A stretch of DNA of 64,000 nt from Brumimicrobium sp. (GCA_023957385.1 JAMLGZ010000001.1:2404923-2468922), one strand, 5' to 3'; positions 1 to 8,766 are shown, numbered from the stretch's first letter. Program-made: numbers and translations. Notes: a model not told the origin generated them from the letters alone.

Positions 1-1
1 A

Positions 2-400
2 AATTCAGTATTCTCACGTGCTGCTGCAATTGAGAGAAAAATTGAAATTCAAAGTGTAGATATTATACGTCAGGAAGATACATTAATAACATTATTATCA
101 TCCGACAACATGATTCATGTTGCCGGAAAACAAAAAGAAGGAACCGAAATTGAAACATTTTTCACTATCAAAAATGAAGGTGAAACTCCCATACAAATGA
201 CAGATTTTATAATCACAGATAATAACCCCAATGTAATTGTATCCTATTCTACCACCCATTTAGAACCGGGAGAGAGTATCCCTATCAAATTATCTTTTGA
301 CACAACAGGTTTTAAAGGACACCAAATTGCAGAGGTAGAAATCCGCTACAATGGTGTGGAAAAAGGATTAAAGCTTGCTATAGTAGCAGAGATTGAATAA
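2..400 (+). CDS. DUF1573-like protein, 5' end outside window
   Basis: The reading frame is open from base 2 to a TAA at 398-400, so the gene starts before the window; the first internal ATG is at 110. The last 90 residues look like a DUF1573-type immunoglobulin-like domain: a phrase of the kind F-x-I-x-NEGETP, then LEPGESIPIKLSFDTTG, then a short strand ending in an A-E-I-E tail. In Bacteroidota such proteins are usually exported or periplasmic with no known catalytic role. The Cys-Gly-Cys signature seen in many DUF1573 domains is absent here. The family assignment is moderate; no function is inferred. Confidence 0.6.
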   Translation, partial: NSVFSRAAAIERKIEIQSVDIIRQEDTLITLLSSDNMIHVAGKQKEGTEIETFFTIKNEGETPIQMTDFIITDNNPNVIVSYSTTHLEPGESIPIKLSFDTTGFKGHQIAEVEIRYNGVEKGLKLAIVAEIE

Positions 401-520
401 TGTAGGGAAGTTGAAGATGTTATAGATTCTGCCTGCTTTATACCATTACATCTAACTTTATAAAAGGGTATAAGATTCCGTTCGCTATCATAGTCAACAT
501 AGAATTCATAAAAGGAGGTT

Positions 521-650
521 AGATTCCGTTCGCTGCACTCCGGAATGACACTTAATTCTTGAATAATAAAGGAGAGGGGGCGGCTTCGCCGCCCCCTCTC
601 CCTCTAACCACGTTGTCGGTTGTCATTCCTGAGCGCAGCGAACGGAATCT
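521..650. repeat. REP/MITE-like inverted repeat with GC-rich central hairpin
   Basis: Bases 521-550 and 621-650 are inverted copies of each other (28 of 30 positions pair). Between them, 571-584 pairs perfectly with 588-601 around a TTC loop, forming a 14-bp stem of almost pure G/C in an AT-rich neighbourhood. A third, partial copy of the arm start (AGATTCCGTTCGCT) lies at 473-486. No reading frame is present. The rest of the 401-763 gap shows nothing else recognisable. The layout fits a small non-autonomous palindromic element or REP-type repeat, and it could also act as a transcription terminator between the two converging genes. Confidence 0.7.
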
Positions 651-763
651 AAAAAAACTCTCAACTGTCAATATTTGTTTGAGTAGAGAAATTCTTTAAT
701 TCTCCTTCAAGTGTTTTGTAGAGTCTTTCCCTTAGTTGTTATGAACTGTGCTAATCCTCCCTT

Positions 764-2536
764 CTACACAAACAGTTCCATTTGTCCGCTTTTCATTGGT
801 ATCATTTCGTTTATGAAGTCGCTCCATAAGTCTAAAGTTAAATCGAAATTGTATGTCTCATTTATATAAATCAACTCTCTTTGTAACTCCGATTTGTCAA
901 TGAGGCAAGCCAATTTTAAAAGGTCAATACGCATTAAAACGTCTTTGGTAAAAGTCCGTTTTGCGTCTGAAAAAGTTATTGATTGCAGAAACTGCATTGT
1001 CATTTCAGCATTTAAAAGTATCAACGAATAGACCGTAAATTCTAATTTGTCAAAGCCCAACATATAGCAAGTGTCGTCAAGCATTACAGGTTTTTCATTT
1101 TGTGGAAGAACAAGCGTAAAATGAAAAGTCTTGTAAAGTCCTGAAATAGCAACTTTATAAGGTTTGAATGAATAATCGCCTATGCCAAAGATAGAAAATG
1201 GTGGTTTGTTCTTGTAAATACTAGATTTTCTCGCATTAAAAATGTCTTGATGTTGACTTAAATACTTGTAGGTTTTCGGGAAATTGTATTTTATATAATT
1301 GGTTTCCTGTCCAACTTTTTTTTGTGTTACAATGGTGTGTTTTCTCGTTTCTCTTATAACTGAATTTTTCAAGTCAGAACTTTTTAGAATGCCATAAACC
1401 AAATCATCTTCCAATTTGATATCTTCTTTAAATCCGTTTACAAAATGTCCGTTTACTTTATCTAATTCCATAATGGATGAACAATCGTGCTTTATGCCTT
1501 GTCGCCATTTAAAAGGGCATTTTCCATCAATTTGTTTGGCATTGGAATAAGTGTCTATATTTGAAACAAATTTGTCGGTTAACCAACCAAATTTTAGTCT
1601 TGCGTTTGAATTATTGTAAAAATCAAATTCTGCACAATTAAACGCCGAATTTGAGTTTAAGCGACAATAAAACAGCGAAGCCTCAACAGAAACATTAAAC
1701 TCCTTTTTGCTGTCTATACAATGTTTTTCAATATCAGAAATTCTATATTTTTTTGAGAGCTGGGCAAAGACAATATTTTTAATTACGCTGTTTTTAACCA
1801 ATAAAGCAATGTTGCCTTTTTGATGTTGAAAGGTTTCAATCATCATCAAAGTAATGTATTCAGCAATGTCAAAATTACCTTTTCCCGTCATTGCCTCTAA
1901 TCCATTATGATTTTTGAAGTTTGTTTTCTTAGGAAGATTAGACGAATTTAAACTGCCTAATTTTGAGTTAGTAACCCAAGGTGGGTTGCCTATAATTAAA
2001 ATTTCTTTTGTACCACTTTCTTTGGCAATAGGTTTAAAATCAAAGTCAAAAACGCTATTGTGAATGATTGAAATTTCGGGTTTGTTATTGGTCGGATTGC
2101 TCAAATAAAAATCAATGATATTGAATTTACTTTCCCAGACATAAGGTTTGTATATTTCAATACCGAAAATTTTTTTTATACCTGTAAATTGTTTCAAAGA
2201 AGCAACAATAAAATTGCCTTTTCCACAAGTTGGCTCAATGACAATTTCTGGCGAAACGGTTTTTGTTGTTAGATGAAAAACAACTTTGTTTGCTAACTCT
2301 TTATTAGTTTGAAAATCGCCATATTCGGCTCTATCAGGTTCTGAAAGGATATTTTGAGAAATAAAAATTGTTTCTTTAAGTATTTGCAAATTTTCCGAAT
2401 TATCAAAAAAATGTATGAAGCCAAAGGCTTCATACATTTTTTGATTAGCCTTTTCAACAGACATCACATCTTTCAGATTATCCCTCAAATAATCCGAAAC
2501 CTGATGAGTGATATTTGCTTCAAATACTTTCATCAT
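764..2536 (-). CDS. N6-adenine DNA methyltransferase of a type II restriction-modification system
   Basis: This 590-residue protein has the SAM-binding motif I as EPTCGKGNF (residues 101-109) and the catalytic motif IV as NPPW (184-187), in the order motif I then IV expected for gamma-class N6-adenine methyltransferases. A DFQTN segment near residue 75 resembles the element before motif I in Eco57I/TaqI-like enzymes. The long C-terminal half probably holds target recognition. It would methylate adenine in a DNA site to protect it from the partner nuclease encoded just upstream. Two ATGs in tandem open the gene. The first overlaps the TGA that would end the nuclease frame, suggesting coupled translation. 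A strong palindrome lies inside the N-terminal coding region (2406-2442). Sequence specificity cannot be read from the protein. Confidence 0.85.
   Translation of the reverse strand: MMKVFEANITHQVSDYLRDNLKDVMSVEKANQKMYEAFGFIHFFDNSENLQILKETIFISQNILSEPDRAEYGDFQTNKELANKVVFHLTTKTVSPEIVIEPTCGKGNFIVASLKQFTGIKKIFGIEIYKPYVWESKFNIIDFYLSNPTNNKPEISIIHNSVFDFDFKPIAKESGTKEILIIGNPPWVTNSKLGSLNSSNLPKKTNFKNHNGLEAMTGKGNFDIAEYITLMMIETFQHQKGNIALLVKNSVIKNIVFAQLSKKYRISDIEKHCIDSKKEFNVSVEASLFYCRLNSNSAFNCAEFDFYNNSNARLKFGWLTDKFVSNIDTYSNAKQIDGKCPFKWRQGIKHDCSSIMELDKVNGHFVNGFKEDIKLEDDLVYGILKSSDLKNSVIRETRKHTIVTQKKVGQETNYIKYNFPKTYKYLSQHQDIFNARKSSIYKNKPPFSIFGIGDYSFKPYKVAISGLYKTFHFTLVLPQNEKPVMLDDTCYMLGFDKLEFTVYSLILLNAEMTMQFLQSITFSDAKRTFTKDVLMRIDLLKLACLIDKSELQRELIYINETYNFDLTLDLWSDFINEMIPMKSGQMELFV
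2406..2442 (-). other. perfect 17-bp inverted repeat inside the methyltransferase coding region
   Basis: Bases 2406-2422 are the exact reverse complement of 2426-2442, with a 3-nt loop. Read on the minus strand, about 100 nt into the methyltransferase message, the stem is followed by a run of U residues, so it has the shape of an AT-rich intrinsic terminator or attenuator. The encoded residues are roughly 31-43 of the protein. Confidence 0.7.
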
Positions 2537-2616
2537 TTTTTCCTTTTCTGAACAATTTTGGTAATTCCTTTAACCGTTTCACTCAAATCAACAATTCGTT
2601 GATACTGTAACCTCTA
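2533..2616 (-). pseudogene. open C-terminal tail of the restriction endonuclease beyond the amber stop
   Basis: Translation in the nuclease frame past the TAG gives 26 sense codons, from RLQYQRIVDL to a lysine/arginine-rich end, then TGA. The tail reads like real protein, and its stop overlaps the next gene's start, which is the usual spacing for a coupled R-M pair. Either the tail is lost through a nonsense mutation or it is reached by readthrough. Confidence 0.6.
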
Positions 2617-3213
2617 TTGCAATGCGTTTGAGATAGTTAAATAACCTTGTTTAGGTGGACTTTTTAAAATTTGTTTAGCTAATAGAGAAAGCGTAATTTC
2701 ATCAGCAGGAATATTTTTATCCTGCAAATAAGCAATGATATCTGTTTCATTTGCTTTATCCTTAACCATTTCACGCAAGCGGAAAGTTGTTGTATAATCG
2801 GATGTTCGTTCTTTGTCAATAAACGAGCAACTAACAAAATTTAAGGTTGTTGTTTTAGTTTTTGGGTCATCCGTTTTGTCGTAAACGAAAACTAAAAGAT
2901 TGTATCCAAGTCCAAAAATCTTTTGTTTAGCATCTTTGAAAGGACAAGATGATTGCGGTTGCTTTATTGATGTTACTTTGATGTCAGTTTTAATATCTTC
3001 AGAAGGTAAATCAATACCACTGGCAGAAGAGCCAATTTTTAGAGTATATTTGCTATCTAAATGCTTTTGAAATTTATGCTCAATGTGAGTTCCAACAGCT
3101 TTTCCATCAGTTATGCCATAAAGTTCCTTGTTTTTATGTTTCGACTCTGAAATACAAAAATTGTTAGCTTCTTCTATAAGCCTTTTTATAGTTAATTTTT
3201 CTTTTCCTGCCAT
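2614..3213 (-). CDS. type II restriction endonuclease, probably cut short by an amber stop
   Basis: This 199-residue protein lies directly upstream of the methyltransferase on the same strand. It has a plausible PD-(D/E)XK core: Asp68 in SASGIDLP, then Asp77-Ile-Lys79, followed by a conserved-looking QPQSSCPF stretch and a GLGYNLLVFVYDK strand. After the TAG at 2614-2616 the same frame stays open for 26 further codons and ends in a TGA (2533-2535) that overlaps the methyltransferase ATG in an ATGA arrangement. The original nuclease was therefore probably about 226 residues, and this copy is truncated. A weak box TAAATTTA lies at 3218-3225, right before the ATG. Endonuclease identity rests on partner context and the motif, not on a recognised subfamily. 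Confidence 0.7.
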   Translation of the reverse strand: MAGKEKLTIKRLIEEANNFCISESKHKNKELYGITDGKAVGTHIEHKFQKHLDSKYTLKIGSSASGIDLPSEDIKTDIKVTSIKQPQSSCPFKDAKQKIFGLGYNLLVFVYDKTDDPKTKTTTLNFVSCSFIDKERTSDYTTTFRLREMVKDKANETDIIAYLQDKNIPADEITLSLLAKQILKSPPKQGYLTISNALQ

Positions 3214-3417
3214 TCTGTAAATTTACAATTTTATTTTGTTATTTGGCTATACATTGCCTAATTTAATTCGTTTGTGATGGTTTGAATAATCGCTCGTAGC
3301 ATTGTGCATAACTTGGTAATCATAGTATAATGAATAGGATATACATTCCACTTTCCCTACCGAGGACTGATATCATAATCTGTAAGTTATTCTACCAATA
3401 CAATAAAGAATCTTCCT

Positions 3418-3425
3418 TATCTTTG
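3418..3425 (+). promoter_or_regulatory. -7 promoter box for pfkA
   Basis: TATCTTTG matches the Bacteroidota TAnnTTTG box and sits 17 bases before the pfkA ATG. Confidence 0.6.
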
Positions 3426-3442
3426 TCTTTCAATATTACACC

Positions 3443-4423
3443 ATGAAAAAAATCGGTTTACTCACATCCGGAGGAGATGCACCGGGAATGAATGCTGCCA
3501 TACGGGCTATCACGAAAAGTGCTATGCATTACGGTATTCAAGCAATTGGAATTAAGGATGGTTTTGAAGGACTTATGAACGGCACCTTCATAAACATGAA
3601 ATATACGGATGTAGACAATATCATTCAGCGAGGAGGAACAATTTTAGGTTCTCCACGTTCTCAACGATTTAGAGAAATTGAAGGAAGAAAAGAGGCCGCT
3701 CAAAAAATCAAAGATGCTGAAATAGATGGTTTGGTAGTTATTGGAGGTGATGGTTCGCTTAGAGGTGCTTTAGCGCTTCAGGAAGTTATTGATATTCCAA
3801 TTATTGGTATTCCTGCAACTATTGATAATGACTTATATGGAACAGAAGCAACTATTGGATATGATACGGCATTAAATACAATCGTTTCAGCAGTTGATAA
3901 TATTCGCGATACAGCATCTTCCCAAAATAGTATTTTCCTTGTAGAAGTAATGGGGCGAAACTCGGGTTTTTTAGCTTTAAACTCAGCCATTGCATGTGGC
4001 GCAGAATCTGTCCTTATTCCTGAATCTATTTCTGATATCAATGGTTTAGCAGATCAGATACGCACTCAAAACAAAGGGAGAAGAAGTAGTATCATCATTG
4101 TTGCTGAAGGCGACGAAGAAGGTGGAGCGATTGAAATCAAACGGAAACTACAACCTTTATTAGAAGGATACAACCTAAAAACTACCATTTTGGGACACAT
4201 ACAACGAGGTGGCTCTCCCTCATATTTTGACAGAGCTTTGGCAACACGATCTGGTGTTCTTGCTGTTGAATTGCTTCTGCAAGGCGTTTCCAATCAAATG
4301 ATAGGAATTCAAAATGATGCATTAACGACTTTAGACATCTCAAATGCAGTCACCAAAAAGGCTATCCCTGACCTAGATAAGGAAGAATTATTAAAGAAAT
4401 TATTGACACACCGTTCGTTATAA
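3443..4423 (+). CDS. pfkA: ATP-dependent 6-phosphofructokinase
   Basis: This 326-residue protein has the full length of bacterial PfkA. It would phosphorylate fructose 6-phosphate to fructose 1,6-bisphosphate with ATP, the committed step of glycolysis, in the cytoplasm. It starts with the family signature KKIGLLTSGGDAPGMNAAIR, carries GGDGSLRGA for ATP binding near residue 101, and has the PATIDNDL segment that holds the catalytic aspartate. A GHIQRGGSP motif near residue 250 binds the substrate. The ATG at 3443 is supported by the promoter box just upstream. It appears to be a single-gene unit, converging on the ornithine aminotransferase gene with only 19 bases between. Confidence 0.97.
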   Translation: MKKIGLLTSGGDAPGMNAAIRAITKSAMHYGIQAIGIKDGFEGLMNGTFINMKYTDVDNIIQRGGTILGSPRSQRFREIEGRKEAAQKIKDAEIDGLVVIGGDGSLRGALALQEVIDIPIIGIPATIDNDLYGTEATIGYDTALNTIVSAVDNIRDTASSQNSIFLVEVMGRNSGFLALNSAIACGAESVLIPESISDINGLADQIRTQNKGRRSSIIIVAEGDEEGGAIEIKRKLQPLLEGYNLKTTILGHIQRGGSPSYFDRALATRSGVLAVELLLQGVSNQMIGIQNDALTTLDISNAVTKKAIPDLDKEELLKKLLTHRSL

Positions 4424-4442
4424 GTTATCCTATCTATTCAAC

Positions 4443-5687
4443 TTATTTGCGGAATTCTAATATTGTCTTTTCAATAATGGCTACACACTCCATCAATTGA
4501 TCCTCTGTCATTACTAACGGAGGTGCAAAACGTATAATATTTCCATGTGTTGGCTTGGCTATCAACCCGTTCTCTTTCATTGCAACACATAAATCCCAAG
4601 CTGTTGAACTTTCAGGGGTATCATTAATCAAAATGGCATTTAGCAATCCTTTTCCACGTACCTTGGTCACCAAATCTGATTTTTCAATAATTCGGTTCAT
4701 TTCTTTACGGAAAAGTTGTCCCATTTTTTCTGCATTTTCAACCAAATTCTCGTTTTCTATTACCTCTAAAGCCGCTATAGACACACGTGCTGCTAATGGA
4801 TTTCCTCCAAAAGTAGAACCATGTTGACCCGGTTTAATAACCAACATAATGTCATCATCAGCTAAAATAGCAGAAACGGGATATGCTCCGCCAGAGAGTG
4901 CTTTTCCTAAAATCAAAATATCAGGACGTACATTTTCATGATCACATGCTAACATTCTACCAGTTCGTGCAATTCCTGTTTGTACCTCATCTGCGATAAA
5001 AGTCACATCATATTTAGTACATAATTCACGTACCTTAGCTAAATATCCTTCATCAGGTACGTAAACACCAGCTTCTCCTTGAATAGGTTCTACAAGAAAT
5101 CCTGCCACATTTTTTTGTTGCAATGCTTGTTCTAATGCTGCTGTATCATTATAAGGAATTTTAATAAATCCTGGGGTATAAGGGCCGTATCCCTGACGTG
5201 CATCTGGGTCGTTTGAAAAGGAAATAATGGTAGTTGTTCTTCCATGAAAATTATTCTCACAAATAATGATTTTAGCTTCTCCCTCCGGGATACCCTTTTT
5301 ATCATACGCATGTTTACGGCACACCTTAATAGCTGTTTCAACAGCTTCTGCACCTGAATTCATTGCCAATACCTTATCGTACCCAAAAACACTGGTTACT
5401 TTTTTCTCAAAAACACCAAGTACATTATTGTAAAAAGCACGAGAAGTTAAGGTTAAAGTTTCGGCTTGCTCTTTTAACGCTCCAATAATATGAGGATGGC
5501 AATGCCCTTGATTTACAGCAGAATATGCCGACAAAAAATCATAATAATGTTTTCCTTCTACATCCCATACGTGTACCCCTTCACCTCTTGCCAATACCAC
5601 TGGCAGTGGATGATAGTTATGTGCTCCATATTTTCCTTCTAAATCTATATAATTTTGTGATGTCTTTTTTTCCATTGTTGCACTCAT
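4443..5687 (-). CDS. rocD: ornithine--oxo-acid aminotransferase
   Basis: This 414-residue class III PLP-dependent aminotransferase would move the delta-amino group of ornithine to 2-oxoglutarate, giving glutamate semialdehyde and glutamate (arginine/ornithine to proline/glutamate catabolism). Evidence includes the N-terminal [17 protein letters not shown] block typical of ornithine aminotransferases, [11 protein letters not shown] for phosphate binding, FIADEVQTG with the PLP-contacting aspartate, and the Schiff-base lysine Lys262 in [10 protein letters not shown]. The ATG at 5687 gives MSATMEKK; the second Met (residue 5) is an equally possible start. A TATATTTG box lies about 48 bases upstream. 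N-acetylornithine aminotransferase is the closest alternative. Confidence 0.93.
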   Translation of the reverse strand: MSATMEKKTSQNYIDLEGKYGAHNYHPLPVVLARGEGVHVWDVEGKHYYDFLSAYSAVNQGHCHPHIIGALKEQAETLTLTSRAFYNNVLGVFEKKVTSVFGYDKVLAMNSGAEAVETAIKVCRKHAYDKKGIPEGEAKIIICENNFHGRTTTIISFSNDPDARQGYGPYTPGFIKIPYNDTAALEQALQQKNVAGFLVEPIQGEAGVYVPDEGYLAKVRELCTKYDVTFIADEVQTGIARTGRMLACDHENVRPDILILGKALSGGAYPVSAILADDDIMLVIKPGQHGSTFGGNPLAARVSIAALEVIENENLVENAEKMGQLFRKEMNRIIEKSDLVTKVRGKGLLNAILINDTPESSTAWDLCVAMKENGLIAKPTHGNIIRFAPPLVMTEDQLMECVAIIEKTILEFRK

Positions 5688-5734
5688 ATTATTATTTTTT
5701 AAGTCTGATTTATATCTAATTACTGGATAGACTA

Positions 5735-5742
5735 CAAATATA
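5735..5742 (-). promoter_or_regulatory. -7 promoter box for rocD
   Basis: TATATTTG on the minus strand, 47 bases upstream of the start codon; full match to TAnnTTTG. Confidence 0.5.
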
Positions 5743-5808
5743 GTCTTTTTTGATGGATAATGTATAATTCATTATGGACAATCTGTGTTTAAATTAACTA
5801 CTTTTAAC

Positions 5809-6324
5809 CTACCGACCATCGTCTTTTAATTCTTTGAGCATCCATACTGTACAAGCAAAATGGCCAGAATTACCTAAAGCCTTTGGCATGTATCTATATC
5901 CAAGTTTTTCATACAAATGAATGGCTTCTTTTAAACTTGGAAAGGACTCTAAATACAGGTGTGAATAGCCATTTTTTCGAGCAAATTCTTCCGCTTTTTG
6001 ATACAGAAGTTTCCCTATACCTTTTCCTCGAAATTCCGGTTTAAGATAAATCTTTACTAATTCAGCGTACTTGTCAGGCAAACCTATAGTAGGATATATA
6101 CCACTCCCTCCTATCACTTCACTTTTGTATTCTGCAATGAAATATTGACTTTTAGGAACATCATGAAAAGATTCATAAATAAGATTAGTTGTAGGATCTG
6201 TATAAACCGTTCCTTCTTTGTTTTCTCCATATTCCTCTAAAGTAGATTTTATCACTTGAGCAATAGCAGAATTATCTTCTTTGCGGATTGCACGAATTTG
6301 TAATTTTTCAATATCCAAACACAT
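5809..6324 (-). CDS. GNAT family N-acetyltransferase
   Basis: This 171-residue single-domain protein has a GNAT fold. Motif A for acetyl-CoA reads LKPEFRGKGIGKLLYQKAEE (about residues 91-110), an R-G-K-G-I-G loop of the Q/RxxGxG/A type, followed by the beta-bulge region around LYLESFPSLKEAIHLYEKLG and a YxKxGY-like end. It transfers an acetyl group from acetyl-CoA to an unknown amine substrate in the cytoplasm. It is a single gene with its own TATATTTG box immediately upstream of the ATG. Substrate is not predictable from the sequence. Confidence 0.88.
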   Translation of the reverse strand: MCLDIEKLQIRAIRKEDNSAIAQVIKSTLEEYGENKEGTVYTDPTTNLIYESFHDVPKSQYFIAEYKSEVIGGSGIYPTIGLPDKYAELVKIYLKPEFRGKGIGKLLYQKAEEFARKNGYSHLYLESFPSLKEAIHLYEKLGYRYMPKALGNSGHFACTVWMLKELKDDGR

Positions 6325-6339
6325 TGTGTGATTTTGCTA

Positions 6340-6347
6340 CAAATATA
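6340..6347 (-). promoter_or_regulatory. -7 promoter box for the GNAT gene at 5809-6324
   Basis: TATATTTG on the minus strand, 15 bases before the ATG at 6324; full consensus match. Confidence 0.55.
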
Positions 6348-6500
6348 CTCACTTTAGAAGGAAGAGAAAAATTACTTACTGATTTTCATTTTCCCTATTG
6401 AGTGATTTTTAGATGGTATTTGTACGAGTGGAGGAGTTATTAAGTCCTCCCACCAAATTAGTTTGTAGTGTCCTTCCCTAAAAAAAATGGTTTGAAGTGT

Positions 6501-6535
6501 CCTCCCCCCTGCCCCCTCCAGAGGGGGAGTTGGGA
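6501..6535. repeat. C-rich/G-rich dispersed repeat, copy 1
   Basis: A stretch of C-runs followed by a G-run, with 6512-6517 pairing to 6522-6527 around a CCAG loop. Nearly the same sequence occurs at 32902-32936. It lies in the 329-base gap between the two divergent genes at 5809 and 6654, which otherwise holds only two short similar phrases (around 6461-6479 and 6490-6507) and the two promoters. No coding potential is seen. Confidence 0.6.
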
Positions 6536-6625
6536 ACCCCACAGTTTTCTATCAATAACTTTCCATTTTCATCCTAGTAAACCAAAAAAAACATGCATTT
6601 AAAATATTATTCAGACTAAATCTAT

Positions 6626-6633
6626 TAACTTTA
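6626..6633 (+). promoter_or_regulatory. -7 promoter box for the acyl-CoA carboxylase operon
   Basis: TAACTTTA, one mismatch from TAnnTTTG, 20 bases before the ATG at 6654. Confidence 0.4.
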
Positions 6634-6653
6634 TCGCACAATAATTTGTAACC

Positions 6654-8297
6654 ATGGCAATAAAAAAAGAAGATTTAGAATTTAACAAAAATGATGACGC
6701 AATGCGTCTTAAGATTTCACAATTAGAACGCGAATTAGCTCAAATATATTTAGGTGGTGGAAAATCAAAAATTGTAAAACACCACGAAAAAGGAAAACTT
6801 ACCGCCCGTGAACGTATTGATTTACTTTTTGACAAAGACACATATAGTTTTGAAGTAGCTGCTTTTGCTGGAAAAGATATGTACAAAGAGCATGGTGGTT
6901 GCCCATCAGGGGGAGTAGTAGTAAAGATTGGTTATGTTTCAGGAAGACAATGCATTGTTGTTGCAAACGATGCTACTGTGAAAGCTGGCGCATGGTTTCC
7001 AATAACAGGTAAGAAAAATCTGAGAGCACAAGAAATTGCAATGGAAAACCATTTACCTATTATTTATTTAGTGGACTCAGCTGGAGTGTATTTACCTATG
7101 CAAGACGAAATCTTTCCAGATAAAGAAAATTTCGGTAGAATCTTTCGTAACAATGCGATTATGAGTTCAATGGGCATTCCACAAATTGCTGCTGTAATGG
7201 GTAGCTGCGTAGCAGGTGGAGCGTATCTTCCTATTATGTCTGACGAAAGTTTAATTGTCAACAAAACAGGAACCATCTTTTTAGCAGGGTCTTATCTTGT
7301 TAAAGCTGCCATAGGTGAATCTATTGATAACGAAACATTGGGTGGAGCCACGACGCATACTTCTATTTCGGGAGTCTGCGATTATAAATCTGAAAATGAC
7401 GAAGAATGTATCTCAACTATTCGTGATTTAATGGATCGAATTGGAAAAGTAGAATCGGCAGGATTTGACAAAATAGAAGCAATAGAACCAAAAGAGGATA
7501 CCAAAAAAATATATGGCATTATGCCCAAAGATCGTACAAAACCTTATGATGTACGTGATATTATTAAATGTATCGTTGACGAATCTAAATTCACAGAATA
7601 CAAAAAAGAATATGGGCAAACTATCGTTACAGCATACGCAAGAATCAAAGGATGGAGTGTTGGTATCGTTGCTAATCAACGTGTTGTCGTGAAAAGTGGG
7701 AAAGGAGAAATGCAATTTGGTGGAGTGATATATTCTGATTCCGCAGACAAAGCATCCCGATTTATTATGAACTGTAATCAGAAAAACATTCCACTTGTAT
7801 TTTTACAAGACGTTTCAGGATTTATGGTAGGTTCCAAAAGTGAGCAAGGAGGAATTATTAAAGATGGTGCGAAAATGGTAAATGCCATGGCTAACTCAGT
7901 AGTTCCTAAATTCACAGTAATTATGGGTAACTCATACGGCGCTGGAAATTACGCCATGTGTGGAAAAGCGTATGATCCTCGTTTAATCGTTTCATGGCCT
8001 ACCGGAGAATTAGCTGTAATGAGCGGTGCTTCTGCGGCTAAAACTTTACTTCAAATTGAAGTAGCTTCCCTAAAAGCTAAGGGAGAAAAAATCTCGGAAG
8101 AAAAAGAGCAAGAATTATACAATATGATTAAGAATAGATACGATGAACAAATAAGTCCATACTATGCGGCAGCTAGAATATGGACGGATGCTATTATCGA
8201 TCCGGCTGAAACTAGAAATGTTTTAGCCCTTGGAATTGAAATGGCAAATCATAATAAATCGGACAAAAGATATAATGTGGGAGTAATTCAAGCATAA
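6654..8297 (+). CDS. acyl-CoA carboxylase carboxyltransferase (beta) subunit, methylcrotonyl-CoA type
   Basis: This 547-residue biotin-dependent carboxyltransferase would pass the carboxyl group from carboxybiotin to an acyl-CoA, in branched-chain amino acid or propionate metabolism. The N half has the crotonase-fold CoA site (CPSGGVV near residue 83, then ATVKAGAWFP and LVDSAGVYLPMQ). The C half repeats the fold with QDVSGFMVG and GNSYGAGNYAMCG. The wording of the N half is closest to methylcrotonyl-CoA carboxylase beta subunits, which run 530-550 residues; propionyl-CoA carboxylase beta is the alternative. No biotin carboxylase subunit is encoded nearby, so that partner must lie elsewhere. 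It leads a run of four closely spaced genes. Confidence 0.88.
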   Translation: MAIKKEDLEFNKNDDAMRLKISQLERELAQIYLGGGKSKIVKHHEKGKLTARERIDLLFDKDTYSFEVAAFAGKDMYKEHGGCPSGGVVVKIGYVSGRQCIVVANDATVKAGAWFPITGKKNLRAQEIAMENHLPIIYLVDSAGVYLPMQDEIFPDKENFGRIFRNNAIMSSMGIPQIAAVMGSCVAGGAYLPIMSDESLIVNKTGTIFLAGSYLVKAAIGESIDNETLGGATTHTSISGVCDYKSENDEECISTIRDLMDRIGKVESAGFDKIEAIEPKEDTKKIYGIMPKDRTKPYDVRDIIKCIVDESKFTEYKKEYGQTIVTAYARIKGWSVGIVANQRVVVKSGKGEMQFGGVIYSDSADKASRFIMNCNQKNIPLVFLQDVSGFMVGSKSEQGGIIKDGAKMVNAMANSVVPKFTVIMGNSYGAGNYAMCGKAYDPRLIVSWPTGELAVMSGASAAKTLLQIEVASLKAKGEKISEEKEQELYNMIKNRYDEQISPYYAAARIWTDAIIDPAETRNVLALGIEMANHNKSDKRYNVGVIQA

Positions 8298-8313
8298 ACT
8301 TTAATTATTACGT

Positions 8314-8766
8314 ATGTTAAATTGGCAATTCAAACATTTTAATGATTTATCACTGAGTGAGTTTCATGATATCATTTCTCTCAGAATCAAAGTTTTTGTA
8401 GTGGAGCAAAACTGTCCCTATCAAGAATTAGATGGAAAAGACAAAAAGAGTTACCACTTAATTTGTAGAAATGGTTCTGGTGAATTAGTAGGAACTATGA
8501 GAATAATGCCTGAAGGTGTTTCTTTTGAGCATGTAGGAATCGGTCGAATCGTGTTAGAAGAACAAGAAAGAGGAGCACACGAGGGAGATCAAATGATGGT
8601 GGAAGCTCTTAATTTCTGCCAAGCTGAATTTGGAAATGTTCCTATCTGCTTATCAGGCCAAAAACATTTAGAAAAATTTTACAATAAACATGGCTTTATT
8701 TCAACTGGGAAGGAGTACTTGGAAGATAATATACCACATGTTGAAATGTGTCGAAAATCTAAATAA
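8314..8766 (+). CDS. elaA: ElaA-type GNAT acetyltransferase
   Basis: This 150-residue protein matches the ElaA family over its whole length. It opens with W-x-F-KHFNDLS, continues with LRIKVFVVEQNCPYQELDG, and then has a GIGRIVL acetyl-CoA-binding strand and a late FYNKHGFISTGKEYLEDNIPHVEM segment that is diagnostic for ElaA. The family is a GNAT-fold acyltransferase of uncertain substrate. It lies 16 bases after the carboxylase stop and 6 before the M13 peptidase start, so the three genes are probably co-transcribed. Confidence 0.9.
   Translation: MLNWQFKHFNDLSLSEFHDIISLRIKVFVVEQNCPYQELDGKDKKSYHLICRNGSGELVGTMRIMPEGVSFEHVGIGRIVLEEQERGAHEGDQMMVEALNFCQAEFGNVPICLSGQKHLEKFYNKHGFISTGKEYLEDNIPHVEMCRKSK

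Noticed and set aside
701..763. 18 open codons after the methyltransferase stop in the same frame
   Set aside because: Short, no likeness to methyltransferase C termini that I can recognise, and no overlap with a gene start; may be chance.
2354..2551. 65-codon plus-strand reading frame opposite the methyltransferase start
   Set aside because: It lies wholly within the methyltransferase frame on the other strand, partly in the palindrome, with no box or likeness to a protein.
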